From NCBI GenBank assembly GCA_965218555.1, contig OZ244625.1:2542001-2606000 (forward strand): a stretch of DNA of 64,000 nucleotides, given 5' to 3'. The translations under genes and the position numbers were made by a program. Positions 40,348-48,653 of the stretch are shown one piece after another. Each line of letters begins with the position of its first letter. Positions within the stretch are counted from its first letter, which is position 1. Origin of the DNA: JAPPLB01 sp965218555. GTDB lineage: Bacteria; Acidobacteriota; Terriglobia; Bryobacterales; UBA6623. Under the pieces are notes generated by a model, which was not told the DNA's origin, made no database searches, and was given only the letters and a program-made list of their open reading frames with translations.

Positions 40348-41367
40348 ATGTACGACATGGAGGCGAAGATGCTGCTGAAGCATTACTTGGAGCAAGGGGT
40401 GTCGAAGGCCGAGCTGGCACGGCGGTTCCAGCTCAGTCGGCGGACGATCCACTACTGGATCGAGTCCGGTCAGTTGGACCGGGAGCTGACCACGGAGGCG
40501 GGCGGCTATGCGCGGCGGGCGCCGATCGCGCGCAAGTTGGACCCGTACAAGGGGATGATCGAGGCGCGCCTGGAGGTGTATCCGAAGCTGACGGTGCAGC
40601 GGCTGTATGAGGAGGTGCGGGCGGCGGGATACCCGGGCTGCTACGGGAGCGTGCGGGATTACGTGCGCCAGGTCCGGCCACGGGAGACAGCGGATCCGGT
40701 GGTACGGTTCGAGACGCCTCCGGGGCATCAGGGCCAGGTAGACTTCGGCGGCTTCCGGCTGCCGTGGGGACGGCGTCAGGCGCTGCTGGTGGTGCTGGGC
40801 TACTCGCGGCTGCTGTGGCTGCGGTTCTTCCAGCGGCAGACGATGGAGGTGCTGTGCCGCGGCCTGGAGGGCGCCTTCGAGCGCTTCGGGGGCGTGCCGC
40901 AGGAGCTGCTGTTCGACCAGATGCGGTCGGTGGTGGTGTCCGACGACCGCCTGCTGGGTGGGCCGCTGGCGCTGAACGCAGAGTTCTTGCGTTTCGCCGC
41001 GCACTGGGGCTTCCGGCCGCGGTCCTGCCGGCCCTACCGGGCACGGACCAAGGGCAAGGTGGAGCGGCCGATCCGCTATGTGCGGGAGAGCTTCTTTTAC
41101 GGCCGGGAGTTTGTCAGTGACGCGGACCTGAACGAGCAGGCGGAGCGCTGGCTGGCGGAGACCGCCAACGTGCGGCGGCACGGCACGACCGGGGAGCGAC
41201 CGCAGGAGCGGTTCGAGCGTGACGAGCGGGGAGCCTTGGGGCCGTTGGCATGCGGGCCGTACCAGCGCGTCGGAGGCCGGATGCGCCCGGCGGCTCCGTC
41301 TTGGGCCCCGACGCCAGTGGCCGTTGAGCGTCGGCCGTTGCGGGTGTACGCGGAGGTGGTGCGATGA
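40348..41367 (+). CDS. istA: IS21 transposase IstA (copy 2)
   Basis: The 339-residue product is identical to the copy 1 transposase, with the same helix-turn-helix, DDE segments and ATG preceded by GGAGGGGCGGAG. The stop overlaps istB by four bases. Both copies look intact, so either can supply transposase. Confidence 0.95.
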   Translation: MYDMEAKMLLKHYLEQGVSKAELARRFQLSRRTIHYWIESGQLDRELTTEAGGYARRAPIARKLDPYKGMIEARLEVYPKLTVQRLYEEVRAAGYPGCYGSVRDYVRQVRPRETADPVVRFETPPGHQGQVDFGGFRLPWGRRQALLVVLGYSRLLWLRFFQRQTMEVLCRGLEGAFERFGGVPQELLFDQMRSVVVSDDRLLGGPLALNAEFLRFAAHWGFRPRSCRPYRARTKGKVERPIRYVRESFFYGREFVSDADLNEQAERWLAETANVRRHGTTGERPQERFERDERGALGPLACGPYQRVGGRMRPAAPSWAPTPVAVERRPLRVYAEVVR

Positions 41368-42176
41368 GCGCGCCGGCCGACGGGCGGCGCGCCCGGCTGC
41401 GGGCGATGCTGGCCGACCTGAAGATGCCGGGTGCGCTGGAGGCGGTGGACGGCATCCTGGCGCAACTCGACAGCGGCGCCGTGACCGCCGGCGAGGCTCT
41501 CGAGCGGCTGCTGGGCGCCCAGATCGCCCTGCGCAACAACCGCCGCTTGGAGACCGCCATGCGCGCCTCCCGGCTGCCCGCCGTGAAGACCCTGGCGCAG
41601 TTCGACTTCGCCTTTCAGCCGAGCCTCAAGCGCGAGCAGATCGAGAGTCTGCACGAGCTCGGGTTCCTGGCCCGCCAGGAGAACGTCGTTCTGCTGGGGC
41701 CACCCGGAGTCGGCAAGACGCACTTGGCCATCAGTCTCGCCATCACCGCGGCGGAGTCGGGGCGGCGGGTCTACTACGGAACGCTGGCGAGCCTGATCGA
41801 GTCGCTGGAGCAGGCCCGTGCAGCGGGCCAGCTGGCGCGCCGCCTGCGCATGCTGACCCATCCGGCGCTGTTGGTCGTCGACGAGATCGGCTACCTGCCC
41901 GTCAGCCGCGATGGAGCCGTGCTGTTCTTCCAGCTGATCAACGCGCGCCACGAGCAGGCCTCGACCGTGCTGACCTCCAACAAGGGATTCGAAGAATGGG
42001 GCGCAGTACTGGGGGACGACGTCATGGCGGCGGCCCTGATCGACCGCCTGCTGCACCACTGCCACATCGTCAACATCCGCGGGAACAGCTTCCGGATGAG
42101 GGCTCACCAGGGGCTGTGGCGTTCCATGCAACGCGCGGACGGCGAAGCCACCCCGCCCGCAGGGACGGGAACATGA
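41364..42176 (+). CDS. istB: IS21 helper ATPase IstB (copy 2)
   Basis: The 270-residue AAA+ helper is identical to copy 1. Walker A (GPPGVGKTH), Walker B (VVDEIGYLP) and the C-terminal IVNIRGNSFRMR are intact. It acts with IstA at the element ends. Confidence 0.95.
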   Translation: MSAPADGRRARLRAMLADLKMPGALEAVDGILAQLDSGAVTAGEALERLLGAQIALRNNRRLETAMRASRLPAVKTLAQFDFAFQPSLKREQIESLHELGFLARQENVVLLGPPGVGKTHLAISLAITAAESGRRVYYGTLASLIESLEQARAAGQLARRLRMLTHPALLVVDEIGYLPVSRDGAVLFFQLINARHEQASTVLTSNKGFEEWGAVLGDDVMAAALIDRLLHHCHIVNIRGNSFRMRAHQGLWRSMQRADGEATPPAGTGT

Positions 42177-42743
42177 CGGCTGCTGCACAGCTTGAGGTGG
42201 CCGGCTCCGGTCGCTCCGCTCCCTCCGACGGCCACCTCAACCCCCATCGCAACGAAGGGGGAAAGTCCGCCAAACCCGCGGCGGTTCTCCCCTCAAATGT
42301 GTGCAATTTTCGTTTGTCAGAAGTGCGCAATTTTCGTTTGACATTGACACCTGGCGTCTCAGAAACACTACCTGTCGCTCTACCTGATGTGCGTGTACAG
42401 CCACAAGGAGTCCAGGATCCGGTTTGAGGAAAGATTCAAGGCCAGAGGCAAGAAGCTGAACATGGGCAAATCATGCGTTCGCTTCAAGAGAGTGGAAGAC
42501 CTTCCCCTGGATGTCATCGGCGAGGCCATTGCGGGAACTTCTGTTGATGCCTATCTCAGGATCTACCAGGAATCCCGAACGAAGTAGAACGCTTCCGCGT
42601 GACGCATGGATTGACTGCGGTTGAGGTATGTAGTCGGCGTGCATGAGCAGTTCCCGGTTGCCCGCATCGAGTTGGACGAGGCTGGACAAATCTATTCATC
42701 AGGGACGGCATCTTGACGGCCTTTGGTGGGCGCCTTTGACGTA

Positions 42744-42868
42744 ACGAAACACGAGCCACGAAACACGAGCCACGGCCTTTACGATTCACAGGCCGTCAGG
42801 CGTTTCTTTCTTGGGCGAACCAGGCCCCACAGACGGTTTTTCCCGAGACACGAGACACGGTTTTTACA
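42744..42868. repeat. Heptad repeat element E14
   Basis: Units CGAAACACGAGCCACGAAAC on the left, then box D (GTCAGGCGTTTCTTTCTTGG) and right units CGAGACACGAGACACGG. Box C is missing, and here the left array has the same orientation as the right. The rest of 42588-42909 shows no gene. Confidence 0.8.
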
Positions 42869-42909
42869 GCCTTTCACAACCCTCCGGTTCTGATAATCTT
42901 GCTCGTATC

Positions 42910-43944
42910 ATGCGATTTCAAGCACTTTTCTTACCAATCCTCTTGACCTTCCTGGCCGCTGCGTCTGCTCTCGCTAGCCATCCAGATGCTGAAGCGCTGT
43001 CTTGTGCGGATCGCTCGGTCAGCGCCAGGGCCGTGCGCACAACGGAGGACTTTCAGGCGTTCGTCCAATGCGCCTACGAGTTCGTCCAGGAAATGGGGTT
43101 GGAGGAGGCCCGCCGCGCCTTCAACGAGGACGAGCGTTGGCGAAGCGGCCCGATCTATGTCTTCGTCTCAGAAGTCACACCGATGAGCGATCAGACGCGA
43201 AGCCTCGTCTTCCCGCCCGACCCGTCGAGGGAAGGAACAACGTTCGGACAGCTACTCGACGACGCCTTCGGGAACAACTACTACCAGGAACGGCATCGCA
43301 TCCTGAGCACCGTCGGCGAGGGCTGGATCTATTACGCCTTCACGAATCCGGCGACGGGCCGGGATGAGCCGAAGGCTTCCTACGTCAAGAGCATCGACTG
43401 GGACGGGATCCCGGCTGCGATCGGCGCGGGGAGCTACCGCCGCGACATACCGGGCACCTGCGAGAGCGAAGAGGTCAGCGCCATGGGGCTCGAGACCGAC
43501 CCTTCCGACGAGAGGCTGCGGGAGTTTGTCCGTTGCGCCGCGATGGAACTGGAATCGAAAGGGTACTTCGCCACGATCACGCTGGCGACCGATCCGCGCT
43601 GGAAGGACGGCTCGATCTACCTGTTCGGGCTGGATACGTACGGCGGCACGCTGTTCAGCGGCGATCCCGACAGCGGGCAGCCCGGCATCGGCGCTTCCGA
43701 GTTGAACGACCATATGGACGGACCCTTCGGCGGCCGGGACGTGGTGAGCGTGGGCGATGCGTTCGGTGAAACCTTGCTGTACTACACGGCGCGGAATTCC
43801 GCCACCGGCGAGATGCAGAGCAAGGTGACGTTCGTCAAGAGGGTCGTAGTCTTTGGCCTGCCGGTCCTGATCGGAGCCGGCTATTATCCGGGCTATGTAC
43901 CCCGGCCCGACTATGGTCGATTCCCCCTTCTAGCAGGAGCGTGA
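42910..43944 (+). CDS. Secreted tandem Cache-domain protein (copy A)
   Basis: A 344-residue exported protein with signal peptide LFLPILLTFLAAASALA. Two single-Cache-like units follow: FQAFVQCAYEFVQEMGLEEA through GWIYYAFTNPATGRDEPKAS and SYVKSIDWDGIPAAIGAGSY, then RLREFVRCAAMELESKG through FGETLLYYTARNSATG and LPVLIGAGYYPGY. Cache domains bind small ligands outside the cell; no signalling domain is attached, so it may be a free periplasmic binding protein. A close paralogue lies inverted at 48654-49670, with shared flanks. Confidence 0.75.
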   Translation: MRFQALFLPILLTFLAAASALASHPDAEALSCADRSVSARAVRTTEDFQAFVQCAYEFVQEMGLEEARRAFNEDERWRSGPIYVFVSEVTPMSDQTRSLVFPPDPSREGTTFGQLLDDAFGNNYYQERHRILSTVGEGWIYYAFTNPATGRDEPKASYVKSIDWDGIPAAIGAGSYRRDIPGTCESEEVSAMGLETDPSDERLREFVRCAAMELESKGYFATITLATDPRWKDGSIYLFGLDTYGGTLFSGDPDSGQPGIGASELNDHMDGPFGGRDVVSVGDAFGETLLYYTARNSATGEMQSKVTFVKRVVVFGLPVLIGAGYYPGYVPRPDYGRFPLLAGA

Positions 43945-43951
43945 CGTAAAC

Positions 43952-43990
43952 CCGTGATTCGTGTCTCGTGATGCGCGGCGCGCAGTCAGG
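43952..43990. repeat. Heptad array E15
   Basis: CCGTGATTCGTGTCTCGTGA directly after copy A. The equivalent position after copy B carries array E17, so the array was duplicated with the gene. Confidence 0.7.
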
Positions 43991-44029
43991 CGCGGGTGTT
44001 GCTGTGGCGTTCGTCAGGCAAGCGCCGCG

Positions 44030-44782
44030 TCACAGGCGGAACCGGACGCCTGCCTCAATTTGGTCGGAATCGATCGGCTGCCCTCGACTTGAGCGAAAGC
44101 GATAGCCGCAGCGGAACTCCACGAGCCGGGAGACTCGAGCCGAGAGGCCTGCCATGATCTGATAGGCAAACCGGGAATCGTCGTAGGCGACCGTGGTCGA
44201 GAGGGAGGTGGGGCCGTTACTGGTTCCAGTGTCGGGTGGGCTGGTGTCCACCAATCCGCCGAAGATGCCGAAACCTTCGGTGTCCAAGGTGACGGTGGAG
44301 TTGATGACCCCATCATGGAAAAAGGATCCCAGGCCGAAACCGGCATAGGGACTCACTCTCCATTTGGGGTAGCGGTAGTAGAAATTGCCCATGAGGGACT
44401 GGGTCTTGATGGCTCCGTCGATCCCTATGCTGATCGGGAGAGGGCCGAAGCTTTCAGAACCTGTGGAGCCCGTATTGAAGCCCTGGGAGAGATTTACGGA
44501 GGGACCACCGACAGCGGCTTTCTGGTATCCCCATTCCACCTCGGTCGAGAAACCCTCTTTGAAGGCGTAGCCGAAGGCCGCCGTGAAACCGGCTCCCGCT
44601 TTGAAATCGACCGCCGCGCCGCCGGAGTCCGATGGACTCTTCGGGTCGTATGGAAAAACGGCTGATCCGGCAAAACCGACAAAGAACTCACCGTCTCCGT
44701 CGGCAATCTGCGCACGCAGAGGGCTATGCGAGGACAAGACGACGAATAGGATGAGGGAACATCGAAGCAGATTCATTTCCAC
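44030..44782 (-). CDS. Outer-membrane beta-barrel protein
   Basis: A 250-residue protein with a signal peptide (LLRCSLILFVVLSSHSPLRA) and alternating aromatic beta strands (GEFFVGFAGSAVFPYD, GFTAAFGYAFKEGFSTEVEW, YAGFGLGSFF, RLVEFRCGYRFR), ending in VRFRL. This fits the OmpX/OmpA-N 8-stranded barrel group. No enzymatic motif is visible; the role is likely structural or in adhesion. Confidence 0.75.
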   Translation of the reverse strand: MEMNLLRCSLILFVVLSSHSPLRAQIADGDGEFFVGFAGSAVFPYDPKSPSDSGGAAVDFKAGAGFTAAFGYAFKEGFSTEVEWGYQKAAVGGPSVNLSQGFNTGSTGSESFGPLPISIGIDGAIKTQSLMGNFYYRYPKWRVSPYAGFGLGSFFHDGVINSTVTLDTEGFGIFGGLVDTSPPDTGTSNGPTSLSTTVAYDDSRFAYQIMAGLSARVSRLVEFRCGYRFRSSRGQPIDSDQIEAGVRFRL

Positions 44783-44784
44783 CT

Positions 44785-44938
44785 TTCACGTCTCTTGTGT
44801 TGCGTGTTCCGTGTTTTAGGAAATACCATCGGAAGTCGACCGGCGCAGCTCAACAAAGAATCGCCGGACAGCCGGTTTCCCCCTTCCCTTCACACCGTGC
44901 CTCACGCATCACGAAACACGAATCACGGCCCTTATACC
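44785..44938. repeat. Heptad repeat element E16
   Basis: Box D in reverse (AATACCATCGGAAGTCGACC), a degenerate body (GCCGGACAGCCGG) and right array CATCACGAAACACGAATCAC. It lies between two minus-strand genes. Confidence 0.75.
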
Positions 44939-44948
44939 TCATCTTCAA

Positions 44949-45539
44949 CTACTCAGTCGGTGAAGCATACAGGCGGGGCTCGGATGCAGCATCGGCCTGG
45001 AGCGGAGGAGTCTGGGACACGTATTTCTCTATGATAGGAAACAGGTCCTCGCCCTCGAAGATGCCGCGATTCGACAGGCTGTAGCCGTAGTCCTCCTGGA
45101 TCCGGCTATTCTGATCAATGATAAAAACGTGGGGCACTTCGAAGTTCGGCTGCGCGGGGGTGAGCTTGAGGTAGGAGATCGCCACTTGCCCGCAGTCGAA
45201 CAGGATCACGCTGTCCTGCAGGTTGTTTCGCGAATGATATTGAGCCACGGTCGCCTGGGTTTCGGGCGGCGCGTTCACGATCGACAGCACCTGGAGGCGG
45301 CCCCGATGCTTCTGCTGCAATTGCGCCAGGATCTTCGAAAAACTGCTGCAATGGGGGCAAGTGGTCTTCATGATATTGAGCAGCACGACCTTGCCGCGAT
45401 AGTCGTACAGGTCGTGATATTTCAGGTCCGAGTCGGGCAGCGAAAAACCCGGAGCGCGGCGAGCGGAAAGCTCGCCCGCCGCCCAAACCGTCGCGGCGAG
45501 CACGAGAGCCCATCCATACACGAGAACACTTCTTCGCAT
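44949..45539 (-). CDS. Thioredoxin-like TlpA/redoxin protein
   Basis: A 196-residue exported thioredoxin-fold protein. ATG 45539 gives a signal peptide (VLVYGWALVLAATVWAAG), followed by APGFSLPDSDLKYHDLYDYR and the active site TTCPHCSSF. EVPHVFIIDQNSRIQED contains the conserved cis-proline region. It probably reduces disulfides or supports cytochrome maturation in the periplasm. No cytochrome biogenesis gene is adjacent. Confidence 0.85.
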   Translation of the reverse strand: MRRSVLVYGWALVLAATVWAAGELSARRAPGFSLPDSDLKYHDLYDYRGKVVLLNIMKTTCPHCSSFSKILAQLQQKHRGRLQVLSIVNAPPETQATVAQYHSRNNLQDSVILFDCGQVAISYLKLTPAQPNFEVPHVFIIDQNSRIQEDYGYSLSNRGIFEGEDLFPIIEKYVSQTPPLQADAASEPRLYASPTE

Positions 45540-45649
45540 GCCTAGCACCTTAGCACAGGGGCCGATTTTCGCCAGAGGTCGAAAAGTGCGTTGAGGGAGG
45601 GGATCGGCGGTCTCCGTCTTCCGGCACAAGAGCCGGTAAGAAGCTCGAT

Positions 45650-45790
45650 GCCCGTGCCGACTTGGTCGAAGGTGGCCATGACCGGCTTGTCGAACAGATC
45701 CGGGAACAGAACAGTCTGTGGTATCGTGTGGCCCATCACACAAAGAGCCTCCGTGGTGGTGAAACGCCGGCATCCAACAGCGTCTTCACC
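45650..45790 (-). pseudogene. Probable IS1380-type transposase N-terminal remnant
   Basis: On the minus strand MGHTIPQTVLFPDLFDKPVM and ATFDQ resemble the start of an IS1380-like transposase, then the similarity stops. No catalytic core or terminal repeats are visible. The rest of 45540-45884 holds no other gene. Confidence 0.35.
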
Positions 45791-45884
45791 AACGCAGAGG
45801 CTTCCGTTTGTCTGCCGGAACCTCTCCCGAATTTTCAAGGTTTAGCGGTCCGCGGAACCCGGGCGAACTCAGGGGAACTTCAAG

Positions 45885-46742
45885 ATGGAACCATGCAGTA
45901 TCGCTGTTATCGGCGCTGCAGAAGTGGTGAGCACTGCGCAGGTCAATCGGAAGCGGAGAGGTGGTGTCGTTTTCGGCATTTTTGTAACGGCAGTGCTTTG
46001 GATTTTCACAGGCACGGCACTCGCTCAGAATCCGAGGTTCTATGTCGGTGTTTCCGCGACGGCCCAGCGTCTGGATGTTCTCTATGAGAAGACCGTTGAC
46101 AACACCGATCTGCGCAACATTTCAGCGAGCAAGGGCAGGGTGTTTCGAGCAGACGATTCCGCTACCGGTACAGCAGGTGACGTTGGTTTCTTGGCCGGCT
46201 ACCGCTTTCCGCTTGGTCCGACCGGCATCTATCTGAGCGGCGAGGCAGATGTGGCCTTCCCCGACGGTGCGGTGCGAGGACACTCCGAAGGCGCAGGGGA
46301 CTCCGAGAGCCGGAGGCAACCGGGAGAAAATTGGCCCGAGGATTGGTCCTTCGAACAGAGCAGAAGCTACGGCTTCACGGTCCGGTTGGGCGCCGGAGTT
46401 CCTACGGGCTTCGGCATGAGCGTTTATGCTCTCGCCGGCCTGCGCCGCCTCGATACGACGCTCAGTACGGAATATATCGGGTGCATCGGTACTGAGTTGT
46501 GTACGGCCGCCGAGGAGTTTACCTCGGGAACGTTCAGCTACGACGAGGATTTCACCGGTTGGACGACCGGCGCCGGACTGGAAAAGAGGCTGTGGAACGC
46601 CGCGATTCGGGGCGAACTGCGCTACACCGATTACGGAAGCGCAGGATGGGTCGTTCCGTACGACGACCTTGGGATCAAGGTGCCGATTGGTCTGAAAGCC
46701 GCTGGAGTCGGCTTGCTGGTGAGCCTGCTGTGGTATTTCTGA
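45885..46742 (+). CDS. Outer-membrane beta-barrel protein, OmpA-like
   Basis: A 285-residue protein. A basic N-terminus and hydrophobic segment (GVVFGIFVTAVLWIFTGTAL) ending AQ form the signal. Barrel strands follow: FYVGVSATAQRLDVLYE, DVGFLAGYRFPLGPTGIYLS, GFTVRLGAGVPTGFGMSVYA and GELRYTDYGSAGW, ending LLWYF with C-terminal Phe. It is probably a surface porin-like protein of the OMP beta-brl type. An earlier residue may be the true start. Confidence 0.7.
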   Translation: MEPCSIAVIGAAEVVSTAQVNRKRRGGVVFGIFVTAVLWIFTGTALAQNPRFYVGVSATAQRLDVLYEKTVDNTDLRNISASKGRVFRADDSATGTAGDVGFLAGYRFPLGPTGIYLSGEADVAFPDGAVRGHSEGAGDSESRRQPGENWPEDWSFEQSRSYGFTVRLGAGVPTGFGMSVYALAGLRRLDTTLSTEYIGCIGTELCTAAEEFTSGTFSYDEDFTGWTTGAGLEKRLWNAAIRGELRYTDYGSAGWVVPYDDLGIKVPIGLKAAGVGLLVSLLWYF

Positions 46743-46763
46743 GCCCCGGTCCGTCTCCGGGGC
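46743..46763 (+). terminator. Hairpin after the barrel gene
   Basis: GCCCCGG-7-CCGGGGC starts right at the stop codon. Without a T-run it is only a candidate terminator. Confidence 0.4.
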
Positions 46764-46865
46764 CCTGAGCCGCCACCCCCCGACGACCGACCGCGAAGCA
46801 GCGATGACACGGCGTGAAAAGAGGCAGGACGCGGGTTCCGGGCCGGTGCCGGCCGACCCGATTGA

Positions 46866-47158
46866 GGAGATGCTTCGGGCGGCCTAGTCGTTTACAAGGC
46901 GCGCCCTCGAACTGGGCGTTCCGCACCTACAAAACCGACGGCGCCCGCATAACGCGGTTCCTCGACGAAGCCGGCGGAGGCGATCCTGTGACGGTGCCCT
47001 ATCGGCGGAACCGCGGCGTGATCTTCGATTCAGACCTCTTTCACAGCACCGCCGACGTCGACTTCCGCCCCGGCTACGAGAACCGGCGCATCAACGTCAC
47101 AATGCTCTTCGGTTACCGCCGTACGCGCGCCGCCAAAGAGTGCGGGAAGAGTGCGTGA
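46866..47158 (+). pseudogene. C-terminal half of a 2OG-Fe(II) oxygenase
   Basis: After a short SGGLVVYKA stretch and a one-base shift, the frame reads NWAFRTYKTDGARITRFLDE, VTVPYRRNRGVIFDSDLFHS and GYENRRINVTMLFGYR. This is the C-terminus of a phytanoyl-/prolyl-hydroxylase-like enzyme, including the second metal His (LFHS). The N-terminal half is missing here; an N-half remnant lies downstream at 48341-48545. Confidence 0.6.
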
Positions 47159-47277
47159 CCGACGGATATCGGGAGATCGAGTTCCGGCGGCGGGAAATGG
47201 TGGGGGTCGCGTGCGCGATGCCGCGCCCGCCGCTGCCTTCGCCGGCAACGCTGGAGCCGGTCGCCGGCCGGATCTTG

Positions 47278-48309
47278 CTACTCCTTCACCCACTTCTGCA
47301 ACAGAGGGGGGCTCAGCCGCGGGGCTCGCGTCAGTCCGGCGAACACATTGCCCCGGTCATCCGCACCCACTCCTTCCGGGTTCGTACCGTCGATGAAGGC
47401 CCAGAGGGAGCCGTCCTTGGCGCTTCCGATCCGGACCCCATTTTCCCATCCTGGATTGACCACCACTCCGGCGATCTTCTTGTTCGATTCCGAGTCCGCC
47501 ACGTACAGGATGTCGTCCCCGGCGATCGCCACACCGCTTGGCCTTCCGAAGCGCTTCCATTCGTCAACGAAGCGCATCTCGCGATCGAAGATCTGGATTC
47601 GATCGTTGGAACGGTCGGCCACGAAGAGCCGGCCTTTCGAGTCGAAGGCCAGGGCATGAGGACCGTCGAATTCGCCCGGGGCGGAGCCCTTCCGGCCCCA
47701 GGAATCGAGGTACTTCCCGGCGCTCGTGAATCGCACGATCCGGTCGCCGTCTTGCTGGCTGGTTGACGGGCGCGGAAAATGCCCGTCCGCGATCAAGATG
47801 TCGCCGTCGGGAGCGACTGCGCAGGCCGTCGGAGCAATGAACGTGTCGGGTTCCGCCTTGGACACACCCGCCTTGCCCAGCGTCAGCAAGAGCTCGCCCT
47901 CCGGACTGAACTTGAAGAATTGATAGCCTCGGCCCGCCTTGGAAGGATCGTCGCCGAACGGCCCGCTGTCTCCAGCCCAGAGGTTGCCGTCTAGGTCCAT
48001 GCAAAACCCGTGCGCCTGCACGAACATGCCGTCGCCGAAGGTCCTGACGGCCTTGCCCTGATTGTCAAGCTTGATGATCGGGGGGTCGGAGCGATGATGG
48101 AGCCACACGCCGCCTTCTCCATCCGGGATGATCCCGATCGACGCCCCCCAAAGAACGCCCTCCGGCAGCTCGCCCCAGTCCGCAAGCATCCGGTAGGGCT
48201 TTTTGAGGGCGGTCTCGACAGGTTGCGCCGGCAGGTCAGCGGTCGCCACCGCAATCAGTGCGCAGGCAAGCCAAGGCTTCACGCGGATCGTCTCGAGCAT
48301 GAGTGTCAT
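47278..48309 (-). CDS. Secreted NHL/SMP-30-like beta-propeller protein
   Basis: A 343-residue exported propeller. The signal is WLACALIAVATADLPAQP. Repeats include GASIGIIPDGEGGVWLHHRS, QAHGFCMDLDGNLWAGDSG, APTACAVAPDGDILIADGHF, GPHALAFDSKGRLFVADRSN and GVGADDRGNVFAGLTRAP, a six-bladed pattern like peptidylglycine lyase/NHL proteins. Catalytic identity cannot be fixed. It lies between the two oxygenase halves. Confidence 0.8.
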   Translation of the reverse strand: MTLMLETIRVKPWLACALIAVATADLPAQPVETALKKPYRMLADWGELPEGVLWGASIGIIPDGEGGVWLHHRSDPPIIKLDNQGKAVRTFGDGMFVQAHGFCMDLDGNLWAGDSGPFGDDPSKAGRGYQFFKFSPEGELLLTLGKAGVSKAEPDTFIAPTACAVAPDGDILIADGHFPRPSTSQQDGDRIVRFTSAGKYLDSWGRKGSAPGEFDGPHALAFDSKGRLFVADRSNDRIQIFDREMRFVDEWKRFGRPSGVAIAGDDILYVADSESNKKIAGVVVNPGWENGVRIGSAKDGSLWAFIDGTNPEGVGADDRGNVFAGLTRAPRLSPPLLQKWVKE

Positions 48310-48340
48310 TCTCCGATGGTCCGTTTTGCGGGAGTGAGTG

Positions 48341-48545
48341 ACGGTGGACTTCGTCGCGGCCCGATCGCAGTGTACTCGGTTCGATCAACTGTGGGCCTTC
48401 AAATCCGATTCGTGGCTTCAAGGGATCTCCGCCCACGCCGACGTCGCCGTGGTCAACCTTAATTTCCGGTTGACCCCCGATGAAGCGAAGCGTGATCCGG
48501 CTTCGGGAGGCCTGCTCGTTGACAAGGCGCATGAGCCCTCGTCCA
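48341..48545 (+). pseudogene. N-side fragment of a 2OG-Fe(II) oxygenase
   Basis: The frame reads DQLWAFKSDSWLQGISAHAD, VAVVNLNFRLTPDEAKRDPA and SGGLLVDKAHEPS. This is the first metal-binding His-x-Asp region (HAD) and the typical N-x-N-F-x-L-T-P-D-E-A segment of these oxygenases. It stops matching where the 46.87-kb fragment begins; both share the SGGL segment. No start codon is assigned. Confidence 0.55.
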
Positions 48546-48602
48546 CGCAAACCTGGCTAGCAGCCTCCGCCGGCAGGCGACGGATCGGCCTTTCCGCCTT
48601 TC

Positions 48603-48642
48603 GCATCACGACAAACGAGACACGACTCACGGCCTTTATACG
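48603..48642. repeat. Heptad array E17
   Basis: CATCACGACAAACGAGACAC and CGACTCACGGCC, next to the end of Cache copy B. It is the last heptad array in the window. Confidence 0.7.
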
Positions 48643-48653
48643 TCACGCCCCTG

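Larger units (their letters stand above)
40234..42349 (+). mobile_element. IS21-family insertion sequence, copy 2
   Basis: A 2116-bp element, inverted relative to copy 1, with 5-bp target duplication CCTGG (40229-40233 and 42350-42354). Ends and encoded proteins match copy 1 throughout the parts compared, including length. Confidence 0.95.
40020..42587 (+). pseudogene. DUF1801 gene split by IS21
   Basis: Bases 40020-40233 encode RVEDYLQELPRERREALQAV and GYVETMNWGVITYEIPLERY up to PLMYAAL. After the IS the frame continues ASQKHYLSLYLMCVYSHKES, LNMGKSCVRFKRVEDLPLDV and ends ESRTK at 42585-42587. Excising the IS with one CCTGG duplicate restores a complete DUF1801 protein of about 150 residues, a YdhG-like fold of unknown function. 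The insertion is clean, so it is probably recent. Confidence 0.88.
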
